From Acidobacteriota bacterium (GTDB lineage: Bacteria > Acidobacteriota > Terriglobia > Bryobacterales > Bryobacteraceae), in assembly GCA_026394055.1 (NCBI GenBank), contig JAPKYZ010000092.1, forward strand, positions 145,813 through 209,812: a stretch of DNA of 64,000 nt, in the 5' to 3' direction. Below the pieces are notes generated by a model, which saw nothing but the letters and a program-made list of their open reading frames with translations, was not told the DNA's origin and searched no databases. The number at the start of each line of letters is the position of its first letter. Position 1 is the stretch's first letter. Made by a program: the position numbers and the translations under genes. Positions 25,901-32,854 of the stretch are shown one piece after another.

Positions 25901-26042
25901 GATTCGGTGCCGCACTGGTATTGGTGGGCTTTAAACCGCCCAACACACGGGAAGGGGTCCCATTCAGATTGGCTTGGGCCAATGCCAGCGACCCGGAGGC
26001 CGCCACTAAGGCGCAAAGCGAGACTAGCTTAATTTTTTCCAT
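22914..26042 (-). CDS. Secreted NHL-repeat beta-propeller protein with Solibacter-type C-terminal domain (TIGR03437)
   Basis: A 1042-residue exported protein with signal peptide (MEKIKLVSLCALVAASGSLALA). Residues about 30-790 hold many NHL-type units: GVAVDTSANPPILYVSDTGNHRVLVW, LAVDRSGNLWVVDSGNNRLLRF, GVAVDADGNLWVADTGNGRILRF and others, probably forming two or more propellers. Residues about 800-1040 match a domain known mainly from Solibacter: YNPLPTTLNDVQVLLNDTPA, YFVSTGQINFYIP, LYGSGFGFLS and LAPTLVGVWQINVRIP. Its function is unknown. NHL propellers often mediate protein or carbohydrate contacts. It is last in a minus-strand run that begins with suhB and related genes, 109 bases after the suhB-like gene. 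Confidence 0.85.
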   Translation of the reverse strand: MEKIKLVSLCALVAASGSLALAQANLNGTPSRVLGGLKPTNTSAAPNLVEGREFSSPNGVAVDTSANPPILYVSDTGNHRVLVWKDATNGRNGTKADLVIGQRDFTATTAQGPGTSLSSGFSFPTGLAVDRSGNLWVVDSGNNRLLRFPKPLSQPEGEPPVPDAVIGQVNLTSRLINGGQPLPTDSGVSFASGQTFFRSSVALDSQQNVWVTDPGNNRVLRFPNSALLTKPFGPSADTVLGQTDFVTRTPLAVSAANRTVKTGLNAPSGLAIDATNRIYTSDALARVVVYTGGSANGAAATRIMGVVVTGGGQPTPPTTVVNNISIGVTSTGSISSAEGLAIVSGNVFVTDTSNHRILRFPPFEQWALESSQFSPVANLVIGQNDFTLSRADGGQPEATGLTFSSPVGVVTNTTGDELYIADSGNNRVLRIAGGPAFRNAAQVWGQVAFNYDSVNLIEGRELFLHSGFSTISGVNAQFSTGAGLAFDGNRLYVADPLNNRVLGFKDARAFKNGDTADIVIGQVGFFRSLINQPGNDANTLSDQGLFRPAGVAVDADGNLWVADTGNGRILRFAKPFDNIPAANAAYRANLILGQSNFNLKITDPSSRNMSAPFGLAFTGDGSLVASDASHNRVLLFRKPGGADFVNGQAAAIVFGQPDFVTASSSLENNSRLISPRGLGVDSDDRLYVADTGKGRIVIFDRAPAASNDATPALSLTGLGSPHGVYVSLLTGEIWATDTTGGRALRYPKFNTLIVNPVPDAAIASRTPLGVALDRFGNLFLAEAANRVAIYFPGLRFENSASNLPTTYRPAAPNTWAQLKPAGDTQFSDKTVIYTELPEYNPLPTTLNDVQVLLNDTPASLYFVSTGQINFYIPNSAPTSGSMDVIVQKPSTGQVIAAGSLAVAGVSPGLFTNASTGTGQLAALNEDFSRNGPDNPVQRGKVIALYGSGFGFLSNAPPEGTPAPADIRTERPDVILPQGLVPVANIEYFGLAPTLVGVWQINVRIPENTAPGSAVQLSIVLRSVANNESRAPFSQRTTIAVKQ

Positions 26043-26094
26043 GGGTTATTGCCTTGCACGGACGCGGGGGTGTGCCTGCTTTACAGATAGCATG

Positions 26095-26134
26095 CAACGG
26101 GCAGTCGAGTCCATGCTCGACAGATCGCCCGTTG
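26095..26134. promoter_or_regulatory. Two-part hairpin between the suhB-like and NHL protein genes
   Basis: CAACGGGC (26095-26102) pairs with GCCCGTTG (26127-26134), and inside it GTCGAG (26104-26109) pairs with CTCGAC (26116-26121). On the minus strand it lies 17 bases after the suhB-like stop and 52 bases before the NHL start. No T-rich tail follows, so it may stabilise the upstream 3' end or act in the NHL leader. Confidence 0.4.
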
Positions 26135-26151
26135 ATTGCAGTTCTTTAGAT

Positions 26152-26967
26152 TTAGACGTTGCGAACGTCGGGCAACGGGTACGCCCATCGGCCTTCAAAG
26201 ATATCGCCGAACAGGTTGAGGACTTCCTGGTGCACCAGGGTGTTGGTGGCCAGCAGCGTGGGGAGCTTCAAGTGGTGGGGCTCACCCTTCATTCCGGTTA
26301 CTTGGCCGCCTGCTTCGCGGATCAACAAGATGCCGGCGGCCATATCCCAGGGGTTGAGGCCGAACTCCCAGAAGGTGTCGAGCCGTCCCGCCGCGACGTA
26401 GGCCAGGTCGATGGCGGCGGCTCCGGCCCGGCGGACGCCATGGCTCAGCATGGCCAACTGATAGTAGAAGTGAACGTTGACGTTCTGGTGCCGGCGGCGG
26501 CTGGGGAATCCGGTGGCCACCAGGCAATCTTCAATCCGGCTGGCCTTGGACACGGCAAGGCGAGTGCCGTTGAGCCACGCGCCGCCGCCCTTTTCAGCCG
26601 AGAACATTTCGTCGCGCGTCGGGTCCAACACCACGCCCGCGATGATCTCGCCTTTGTGTTCGAGCGCCAAGGTCACGTTGTAGACCGGGAAGCCGTGCGC
26701 GAAATTGGTGGTGCCGTCCACCGGGTCGACATACCAGCGGTAGTCACCAGAGACGTTTTGGCCGCCGCCTTCTTCACCCACCACGGAATGATCCGGGAAG
26801 TGCTGCAGCAATCGCTGCACGATCAAGGCTTCCGAGGCCCGATCAGCAGCGGTGACCAAATCGAAATCACCTTTTAGCTCAAACCCAATCTTGCGAACTG
26901 CGAAATCCTGAACCAGAGCGCCGGCTTCCCGCGCGATCTCCATTGCCGTCTCTACGTAAGAAGCCAC
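26152..26967 (-). CDS. suhB: Inositol monophosphatase family phosphatase
   Basis: A 271-residue cytosolic enzyme of the Li-sensitive, Mg-dependent phosphatase family. The metal site residues are visible: VGEEGG near residue 65, DPVDGTTNFAHGFP near residues 84-97, and PWDMAAGILLIREAGG near residues 205-220. It probably dephosphorylates inositol-1-phosphate or related sugar phosphates; some SuhB proteins also take part in rRNA antitermination. The ATG at 26965-26967 is three bases after the stop of the Hfq-like gene, which argues for cotranscription. The symbol is by family resemblance only. Confidence 0.88.
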   Translation of the reverse strand: MASYVETAMEIAREAGALVQDFAVRKIGFELKGDFDLVTAADRASEALIVQRLLQHFPDHSVVGEEGGGQNVSGDYRWYVDPVDGTTNFAHGFPVYNVTLALEHKGEIIAGVVLDPTRDEMFSAEKGGGAWLNGTRLAVSKASRIEDCLVATGFPSRRRHQNVNVHFYYQLAMLSHGVRRAGAAAIDLAYVAAGRLDTFWEFGLNPWDMAAGILLIREAGGQVTGMKGEPHHLKLPTLLATNTLVHQEVLNLFGDIFEGRWAYPLPDVRNV

Positions 26968-26970
26968 CTG

Positions 26971-27204
26971 TTACTTTTCGCCCGTTTCGTATAGATATTT
27001 GATGTCGTGTTTAAATACAAACAAATTTGGTTCGCCGGTGCGTGTCACCCGCAAAAAACCTTGATCAAAGAACTCCAGCTGGCCCTCGATCACTTCATTG
27101 GAGGCCAGACGGATGGCAATCTTCGCCTGGGATTCCACCAACGCCTTTAAATACTGAGTTTCGGCGAAGGTCTGTTCCGGAGCCCGGGTTTTGGATTTTC
27201 CCAT
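26971..27204 (-). CDS. Hfq-like (Sm-fold) RNA-binding protein
   Basis: A 77-residue protein. ETQYLKALVESQAKIAIRLASNEVIEGQLEFFDQGFLRVTRTG is in the pattern of the Sm1 motif, and NLFVFKHDIKYL at residues about 62-73 matches the Sm2 segment of Hfq (Y/F-KHAI/DI). I read it as the divergent Hfq-type protein of acidobacteria, expected to form a ring that binds sRNA and mRNA. The canonical distal QxxLN start is not seen. The ATG at 27204 fits the Sm fold; a longer frame starts at 27240 and would overlap the VWFA stop. It sits between the VWFA gene and the suhB-like gene. Confident for the fold, less for the role. Confidence 0.7.
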   Translation of the reverse strand: MGKSKTRAPEQTFAETQYLKALVESQAKIAIRLASNEVIEGQLEFFDQGFLRVTRTGEPNLFVFKHDIKYLYETGEK

Positions 27205-27214
27205 AAAGCAATGG

Positions 27215-28105
27215 TCAACGCGCCCCACTATAGTAGCCACTGCGGCTAGACACCTGCAATCTTCTTTGAGGCGCCTCCACCTGCACGCGCAACGGGTGAA
27301 ACGCCGGGCTGGGGGAAGGCAGATTTTTGGGGTAATAGGTCAGCAGATACTGCGTGCGGAGCTCCGCCAAGATGGTGGAGAAGGCTTGGTCCAGGCTTTC
27401 GCCCAGTGAGGCCTCCCACACGCGGCCCCCGGTGCCTTGGGCCAGCGAGGTGAGGGCGTTTTCTCCACCCACGTTGCGGCCTGCATCGCTCGAGATCGGC
27501 TTGACGACGATGGGGTAGATCACCGCCTCCGCCCGATGGGCGGCCTGCAGGGCATCGCGAAACGAATAGGACGACGTGGTGTCGCCGCCATCGGTGACGA
27601 TGACGATCACCTTGCGCCCGTCGCGCGACTCCAGGTCGTGCGCGGCAAAGTGGATGGCATCGTAGAGCGACGTGCCGGCCTCACCCTTTAGCCGCTTCAG
27701 CGCGTTCTCTAGACGGTCCTGCCGCCGGGTGAAGGGCGCCAGTTGGACCGTCTCGTAGTTGAAGGCGTAGAGCGAAGCGGCGTCGTCCTGGTTGCCATCT
27801 TTGAGCAGCGAACGCAGGAAGGTCCGCACGGAGCCGACCTCTTGAGTCAGGCTGATGGCGGTGGAGCCGCTGGCGTCAATCAGCACGGCCACCGAGAGCG
27901 GCAGGGCGGTGGAACGCTCAAACACGGCGATCTCTTGTTCGACGCCCGAGTCAAACAGGCGGAACTGCGACTTTTCAAGGCCGCCCACCAAGGCACCCGC
28001 CTCATCCTTGACGCTGGCCAGCACGCGCACCAGGCGGACATCGACGCGAATTTGGGAAGCCAGCGGAAGCGCCGCCAGCAGCACGAGGCAAGCGAGTGGC
28101 TTCAC
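27215..28105 (-). CDS. VWFA-domain exported protein, acidobacterial TIGR03436-type family
   Basis: A 296-residue protein starting at GTG (28103-28105), which overlaps the TGA of the MoaD-MoaE gene. A signal peptide (MKPLACLVLLAALPLASQ) is followed by a family N-terminal segment, RVDVRLVRVLASVKDEAGALVGGL. The VWA domain at about residues 65-250 has the MIDAS-like DASGST near residue 73 and IVTDGGDTTS near residue 165. The C terminus, TQYLLTYYPK and then VQVEAPQRRLQVSSRSGYY, is typical of acidobacterial VWFA proteins found beside secreted proteins. Function unknown; likely extracellular or periplasmic protein contact. Confidence 0.86.
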   Translation of the reverse strand: MKPLACLVLLAALPLASQIRVDVRLVRVLASVKDEAGALVGGLEKSQFRLFDSGVEQEIAVFERSTALPLSVAVLIDASGSTAISLTQEVGSVRTFLRSLLKDGNQDDAASLYAFNYETVQLAPFTRRQDRLENALKRLKGEAGTSLYDAIHFAAHDLESRDGRKVIVIVTDGGDTTSSYSFRDALQAAHRAEAVIYPIVVKPISSDAGRNVGGENALTSLAQGTGGRVWEASLGESLDQAFSTILAELRTQYLLTYYPKNLPSPSPAFHPLRVQVEAPQRRLQVSSRSGYYSGAR

Positions 28106-28866
28106 AACTGAGTGGCTGAATCCGCGGCCGGTTGGGAGGCACGCACTAGGGCGTCGTCCCATTCACCATCCACCCACACTTCGCCGTCCACGAAATGCTC
28201 CTTCTTCCAGATCGGCACCAGCTTCTTGAGGCGATTGATGCCTTCCAGCGCGGCTTCAAACGACGGCCGCCGGTGCGGCGCGGTGACCGAGATCAGCACG
28301 GAGGCTTCGCCAATCTCCATACGGCCCAGCCGGTGGACCATGGCGATGCGGCCAACGGCGTGTTGACCGGCGATCTCACGGCCCAGCTCCGCCATCATCT
28401 TGACGGCCATCGCTTCGTAGCACTCATAGTCGAGAAACTTGGTCGCGCGGCCTTTGGTATTGTTGCGGACTACGCCTTCAAAGGCGCAGATCGCCCCATC
28501 CGTGCCAGCCAGCAGGCGGCGGTTAATGGATTGCACATCGATGGGGACGCGGGTGAGGGCAAAGAAGTTGCCGTTCTCATCCTCAATCAGATGCGTGTAC
28601 GGAGAATCGGCGCCACCGGAGACGGGCGGCAAGAAGGCCACTTCGTCGCCGTGTTCGAGAGGTGTTTCGAGCGGCGCAAAGCTCTGGTTGCGGGCCAGCA
28701 CGATGGAGTTGGCCAGTCCGGTGAGCTTGGGGAAGCGGGCGGCGTACTGATCAAACAGCGTCCGCAGCGTGCCGCCTTCCATCTGTACGGTGTCTTCGGC
28801 ACAGCCGACAATGTCTCGAAGGAGGCCGAAGAAAAGGACGCGCACGGTCACGCTTTCTATTGTCAC
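28102..28866 (-). CDS. Fused molybdopterin synthase, MoaD-MoaE in one chain
   Basis: A 254-residue fusion. Residues about 1-85 are the ubiquitin-like MoaD sulfur carrier (VRVLFFGLLRDIVGCAEDTV, DEVAFLPPVSGG). Its usual C-terminal Gly-Gly is internal at residues 84-85. Residues about 95-245 are MoaE: GAICAFEGVVRNN, ECYEAMAVKMM, HRLGRMEIGEASV and VPIWKKEHFVDG with the conserved lysine. The two chains normally act together to convert cPMP to molybdopterin. In mycobacterial MoaX, a similar fusion, cleavage after Gly-Gly is needed; the same is likely here. The gene overlaps the VWFA start. No other moa gene was seen. Confidence 0.92.
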   Translation of the reverse strand: MTIESVTVRVLFFGLLRDIVGCAEDTVQMEGGTLRTLFDQYAARFPKLTGLANSIVLARNQSFAPLETPLEHGDEVAFLPPVSGGADSPYTHLIEDENGNFFALTRVPIDVQSINRRLLAGTDGAICAFEGVVRNNTKGRATKFLDYECYEAMAVKMMAELGREIAGQHAVGRIAMVHRLGRMEIGEASVLISVTAPHRRPSFEAALEGINRLKKLVPIWKKEHFVDGEVWVDGEWDDALVRASQPAADSATQL

Positions 28867-28911
28867 TCCATGGGCCGGGTGTCTGCCACTGGACGGGGTT
28901 TCGCGCGCGGC

Positions 28912-29952
28912 CTATTCCGGCACGGGCGCTCCGGGGGCGATCAGGCTTTGGGTCTGCAAAGCCTGCCAGAAGTCGGCGGGGATGGGAGTGCTCAACCACG
29001 CGAGACAACCTTCGGCCTGGGCGGGTGAGTTGTAGCCCGGGATGACGGCGGCGACTGCCGGGTGCGCCAGGACGAACTGCAGGGCGGCGGCCGGGAGCGG
29101 GACCGCGTACTCGGCACAGACGGCTTCGAGCTGTGCGGTCCGGGCCACCATCTCGGGCGGTGCGGCGGCGTAGTCGTAAGTGGTGGGCCGCGCGGAACCG
29201 GACACCAGCAGGCCGGAGGCGAACGGCGCGCCGATGATCACCGAGACACCTCGCTGGCGGCAGAGGTCAAGCTCGTCCAAGCCCTCCTGGCTGAGCAGCG
29301 TGTAGGGCATGGCGACGATGAAGTAGTCGAGTTCAAAGCGTTCGAGGAACTTGGGGATCAGGCCGGTGCGGTTGATGCCCGCGCCGATGGCGACGGTGTC
29401 TCGAGCGGCAGCCAGTTCTCGCAACGCACGATGGCCGCCACCGTGGTCGAGCTCATCGAGGCGCGCATAGACCGCTTCCCAGGTGCCGTGATAGAGCAGG
29501 TCCAGATCATGGATGGCCAGCGCGTGCACCTTGGGGAGCCCCAACCGCTGCAGGCTGTCCTCAAAGGAGCGCATGATGCCTGCGTAGGTGTAATCGAAGT
29601 TGACGCCGAAGGGCAGGCCACCCTTCCACCGCCGCGACGGGTCCAGTGAGCCGCCACGGGTCAGCACGCGGCCAACCTTGGTGGCCACCACCACATCGGC
29701 CTTTCCTCGTAAGCCAAAGCCCGCGCGCAGTTCGCTCTTGCCGGTGCCGTACCAGGGGGCCGTATCAAAGAAGCGGATGCCACCCGCGTAGGCGGCGTCA
29801 ATCGCGGCGATGGCCTGGGCATCGGTGAGCAGTTCGAACAAGTCGCCGAGCGGGGCACAGCCCATGCCTAAGCGAGTCACTTCCAGCGCAGTGCGGCCGA
29901 TGCGGTGGGTGGTTGGCGGGAGGGAAGGGAGAGGCGCGTTCACGCCCTCCAT
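28912..29952 (-). CDS. Aldo/keto reductase family oxidoreductase
   Basis: A 346-residue TIM-barrel NADPH-dependent enzyme. Catalytic tetrad segments are present: DTAPWYGTGKSE with Asp and Tyr near residue 55, VVATKVGR with Lys, and ALAIHDLDLLY with His. The C-terminal NADPH site is LAHPAVAAVIPGYNSPAQAEG. It resembles D-threo-aldose 1-dehydrogenase-like members that act on fucose or related sugars, but the exact substrate is uncertain. The ATG at 29950-29952 lies 19 bases after the DUF4440 stop, so I drop the longer frame to 30033. It precedes the MoaD-MoaE gene by 45 bases. Confidence 0.88.
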   Translation of the reverse strand: MEGVNAPLPSLPPTTHRIGRTALEVTRLGMGCAPLGDLFELLTDAQAIAAIDAAYAGGIRFFDTAPWYGTGKSELRAGFGLRGKADVVVATKVGRVLTRGGSLDPSRRWKGGLPFGVNFDYTYAGIMRSFEDSLQRLGLPKVHALAIHDLDLLYHGTWEAVYARLDELDHGGGHRALRELAAARDTVAIGAGINRTGLIPKFLERFELDYFIVAMPYTLLSQEGLDELDLCRQRGVSVIIGAPFASGLLVSGSARPTTYDYAAAPPEMVARTAQLEAVCAEYAVPLPAAALQFVLAHPAVAAVIPGYNSPAQAEGCLAWLSTPIPADFWQALQTQSLIAPGAPVPE

Positions 29953-29971
29953 TCTGCCAGCTTGCCGGCCG

Positions 29972-30406
29972 CTATTGGGGCGCGCAGACGCATTCGCGGC
30001 AGCCTTTGTCGAACACGACCTTCCAGCGGCCATCCGCCTCGCGGCGCCAGATGGAGTTGAACGTGGCGACGCGCTTCCCTGCCCGGTTCTTCACCGGTCC
30101 GGAGGAGTGCGCCAGGGTGCCGGAGGCCAGCACCTCCACCGTCTCTGGAGCCCAGGAGAACGGCGCTTCTTTGCCCGTGAAGAACTCGCGCCAACCAGAC
30201 GCAACCTGAGCGGCGCCACGAAGCGCTCCGCTGTCACCTAGAAAGATGGCATCGGTGGCGAGGAAGGTCTTGAAGGCCTCGTGGTCGCGGTCCGCCATGG
30301 TTTGCGCGAAGGCGGCTTCGGCTTGGCGGACCTCCGCTGCGAGGTCAACGGAGGTTTGGGCCAGCGCAACGGGGATCGCGCAAAGGGCAAGCATGAAGGG
30401 GCGCAT
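29972..30406 (-). CDS. Exported DUF4440 / SnoaL-like (NTF2-fold) protein
   Basis: A 144-residue small protein with signal peptide MRPFMLALCAIPVALAQ. The mature part has the cone-like NTF2 fold features of DUF4440: EAAFAQTMADRDHEAFKTFLATDAIFLGDSG, and the C-terminal TFNSIWRREADGRWKVVFDKG. Two cysteines at the end (ECVC) could bind metal or form a disulfide. DUF4440 proteins are often steroid isomerase-like or stress proteins of unknown role. The ATG at 30404-30406 is chosen because it opens into a typical signal. First gene of the run ending with the NHL protein. Confidence 0.82.
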   Translation of the reverse strand: MRPFMLALCAIPVALAQTSVDLAAEVRQAEAAFAQTMADRDHEAFKTFLATDAIFLGDSGALRGAAQVASGWREFFTGKEAPFSWAPETVEVLASGTLAHSSGPVKNRAGKRVATFNSIWRREADGRWKVVFDKGCRECVCAPQ

Positions 30407-30481
30407 CGTGTCTAGACTACGCTCTCCGGTTACCAGTGCCAAGCGGAAAGGGGCGAACGGTGGTTGAACAGGCAGTTGTGG

Positions 30482-30530
30482 ACCCATCGAGAGACCGCGT
30501 GCTGACGCGCGCGCTCAGTTGGCGATGGGT
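30482..30530. repeat. Short inverted-repeat element of the GC-rich hairpin family
   Basis: ACCCATCG (30482-30489) and CGATGGGT (30523-30530) flank a core ACCGCGTGCTGACGCGCGCG. That core is nearly identical to 49086-49111. It lies just downstream of the isomerase stop, in a tandem minus-strand gap of 126 bases that otherwise shows no feature. Confidence 0.6.
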
Positions 30531-30532
30531 GG

Positions 30533-31438
30533 TTAGGCGAACGCTTGGCGGACCTTCTTCAGGAAGGCCGTCACCACTTGCTTGGGGTCGCCTTCGCCCA
30601 ACGCCTCGATCGGGGTGAAGCCGCGGTAGCCGACCTTGTTGATGATCTGGCGGACGCGCGGGAGGTCGATCTCCACTTTGCGGGTGCCGTACCAGACATG
30701 CTCCTTGATCTGCCAGTTGCTGGCATAGGGAAGCAGCTTTTCGATCTCGGCATAGGGGTCGCCTTGGCGGAGGCTGCCGACGTCGAGGATGAGGCTGAAC
30801 CAATCGGAGTTGACGGCCCGCACAACGCGGATGGTCTCGTCGGCGGTCTTGAGGAAGTCATCATGGTGCTGCAGGCCAATCAGCACGCCGCGCTGGCGGC
30901 CGTATTCGGCGCACTCTTGGAAGGCCGGGATCATCCATTCCAGCACTTGGTCAAACGTGTAGCCCTTGGGCAGTTCGCGCCCGGAGAAGACGCGCACCAT
31001 GGAGCCGCCCATTTTGGCGGCGGCATCCACCCAATCCTTCACCAGCTGCATGTGGCCGCGGCGGCTGGAGGGGTCGGTCAGCGCAAAGTCGTTGCGGACG
31101 CCGGTGCCGCTGATGGTGACGCCATTCAGGAACGCGTGCCGCTTGACGCCGTAGAGATAGTCATCCTTGGGGACGTTCGGGTAGCCGGGGAAGTAGTAGC
31201 CGGTGAGGTCCACGCCATCGATCGATTGCGCGGCGCAGTAGTCCAGCACATCATGCACCGTCATCTGGCCCGCCATCAGCGCCTTGTTGAACGAATAGGC
31301 GTTCAGGCCAATTCGAATGTGGGTGCCGGCTTGGCGGTGGACTTCCCGGCCCGATACGGCCGGAGTAGCCGCAGCGGCGACCAGCGGAGCACCCAGGGCG
31401 GCAGTCAGCAGATGACGGCGGTTGAGAGTGGGAGACAT
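30533..31438 (-). CDS. Exported sugar phosphate isomerase/epimerase family protein
   Basis: A 301-residue TIM-barrel protein. NRRHLLTAALGAPLVAAAATPA is a twin-arginine-like signal. The barrel includes RIGLNAYSFNKAL, IDGVDLTGYYFPG, RGVLIGLQHHDDFLKT, SLILDVGSLRQGDP, and QIKEHVWYGT near the C terminus, consistent with the metal-binding AP endonuclease 2 family. It starts at 31438 within the stop of the DUF1501 gene (TAATG), so the two are translationally coupled. It pairs a periplasmic sugar enzyme with DUF1501 and cytochrome-type proteins, a grouping common in planctomycetes and acidobacteria. The substrate is unknown. Confidence 0.87.
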   Translation of the reverse strand: MSPTLNRRHLLTAALGAPLVAAAATPAVSGREVHRQAGTHIRIGLNAYSFNKALMAGQMTVHDVLDYCAAQSIDGVDLTGYYFPGYPNVPKDDYLYGVKRHAFLNGVTISGTGVRNDFALTDPSSRRGHMQLVKDWVDAAAKMGGSMVRVFSGRELPKGYTFDQVLEWMIPAFQECAEYGRQRGVLIGLQHHDDFLKTADETIRVVRAVNSDWFSLILDVGSLRQGDPYAEIEKLLPYASNWQIKEHVWYGTRKVEIDLPRVRQIINKVGYRGFTPIEALGEGDPKQVVTAFLKKVRQAFA

Positions 31439-32838
31439 TAGAGCAGCACTTCCTTCAAGACCCGAGCGGGCGTGACGCCCACCAGCGACTCATCGCGGCC
31501 TTCGTGATAGAAGGTGTTCTTCTGATAGTCGATGCCCAGCAGGTGCTGGATGGTGGCGTGGATGTCGGCGTGGCCGACGCGCTGTTCGGGGACGGCAGCG
31601 TAACCCAAATCATCGGTCTGGCCCAAGTCAAAGCCGCGCTTGACGCCCGCGCCCGCCATCCACATGTTGAAGCCGTACGGGTTGTGATCGCGCCCCGGAG
31701 CAGCCGTCGCCGCCTCAATGGTGGGCAGGCGGCCAAACTCGCCGGACCAAACAACCAGCGTGTCCTTCAGCATGCCGCGTTGGTCAAGGTCTGCCAGCAG
31801 CGCCGCGGTGCCTTGGTCGATGTACTGGCACAGGCCCGGCAGTTGTCCGGCGATGTTGCTATGGGTGTCCCAGTTGCCACCACCGCCCGCGTAGATCTGC
31901 ACGAAGCGCACGCCGCTTTCGACTAAGCGGCGGGCCATCAGACACAGCTTGCCGTACTGGCCGGAGACCTTTTCGTCGACGCCGTACATCTTGCGGGTCG
32001 CCTCAGATTCGGTGGAGAGGTCCGCCACCCGCAGCGCTTCCAACTGCATGCGCGCGGCCAGCTCATAGTTGGCGATGCGAGCTTCGAGATCCTGGTCCAG
32101 CGGATACTTGGCCCTTTGCTCGCGGTTGAGCTCCTTCACCATGTCCAGCAGGCGCGCTTGCTGTTCGGCATTCATGTTGTCCGGGCGCTTCAAGTCGTAG
32201 ATGGGCGCTTGGGCGTCGGCCCGCATCGCGGTGCCGCTGAAGACCGGAGGCAGCCACGCGGAGGAGTGCGCACGGGCGCCGATGCTGGCTCCTTCGCCCA
32301 ACGCCACAAAGCCCGGCAGGTTCTGATTCTCCGTGCCCAGCGCGTAGTTCACCCAGCTGCCCAGGGTGGGAAAGCCGGTGAAGCCGCGGCCGGTGACGAA
32401 GGTGAACTGGGCTGTCGAATGGTCGATCCGATCGGTCTGCATGGAGCGGACGAAGCTGATCTTGTCGACTACCTTTTGGAAATGCGGCAGCAGGTTCGAG
32501 ATCTCGCGGCCCGATTGGCCGCAGCGGGTGAACTCCCATGGGCTGGCCATGATCTGCTGAGAGCCGTTCAGCGCCCGGCCCTTGATCTCAAACGGCGCGG
32601 GCTTGCCGTCGTACTTGCGCAGCAGCGGCTTGGGGTCGAACATGTCGAGGGTGCTGGGGCCGCCACCGACATAGAGGAAGATCACGTTCTTGGCTTTGGG
32701 CACGAAGTGCGGCGCGCGCGGCGCCAAGGTATGGAACTTGGTCTCCGCGGCCTGGGCCATCATGGCGCCAAAGGCCAAGCCGCCAAAGCCCAGAGCAGTT
32801 TCGCGGAGTGCATCGCGGCGGGAAAGTTTTCGGTTCAT
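31438..32838 (-). CDS. Tat-exported DUF1501 family protein (sulfatase/alkaline phosphatase fold)
   Basis: A 466-residue protein with twin-arginine signal (NRKLSRRDALRETALGFGG). Family segments include VIFLYVGGGPSTLDMFDPKP, SFVRSMQTDRIDHSTAQFTFVTGR, NWDTHSNI, DTLVVWSGEFGRLP and GRDHNPYGFNMWMAGAGVKRG. DUF1501 is related to the sulfatase/alkaline phosphatase superfamily but its reaction has not been established. The ATG at 32836-32838 has AGGAACC about nine bases upstream; a longer frame to 33060 overlaps the upstream gene and has no homology. It lies 16 bases after the DUF1549/DUF1553 gene, its usual genomic partner. Confidence 0.9.
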   Translation of the reverse strand: MNRKLSRRDALRETALGFGGLAFGAMMAQAAETKFHTLAPRAPHFVPKAKNVIFLYVGGGPSTLDMFDPKPLLRKYDGKPAPFEIKGRALNGSQQIMASPWEFTRCGQSGREISNLLPHFQKVVDKISFVRSMQTDRIDHSTAQFTFVTGRGFTGFPTLGSWVNYALGTENQNLPGFVALGEGASIGARAHSSAWLPPVFSGTAMRADAQAPIYDLKRPDNMNAEQQARLLDMVKELNREQRAKYPLDQDLEARIANYELAARMQLEALRVADLSTESEATRKMYGVDEKVSGQYGKLCLMARRLVESGVRFVQIYAGGGGNWDTHSNIAGQLPGLCQYIDQGTAALLADLDQRGMLKDTLVVWSGEFGRLPTIEAATAAPGRDHNPYGFNMWMAGAGVKRGFDLGQTDDLGYAAVPEQRVGHADIHATIQHLLGIDYQKNTFYHEGRDESLVGVTPARVLKEVLL

Positions 32839-32854
32839 GACAGCGTGGTTCCTT

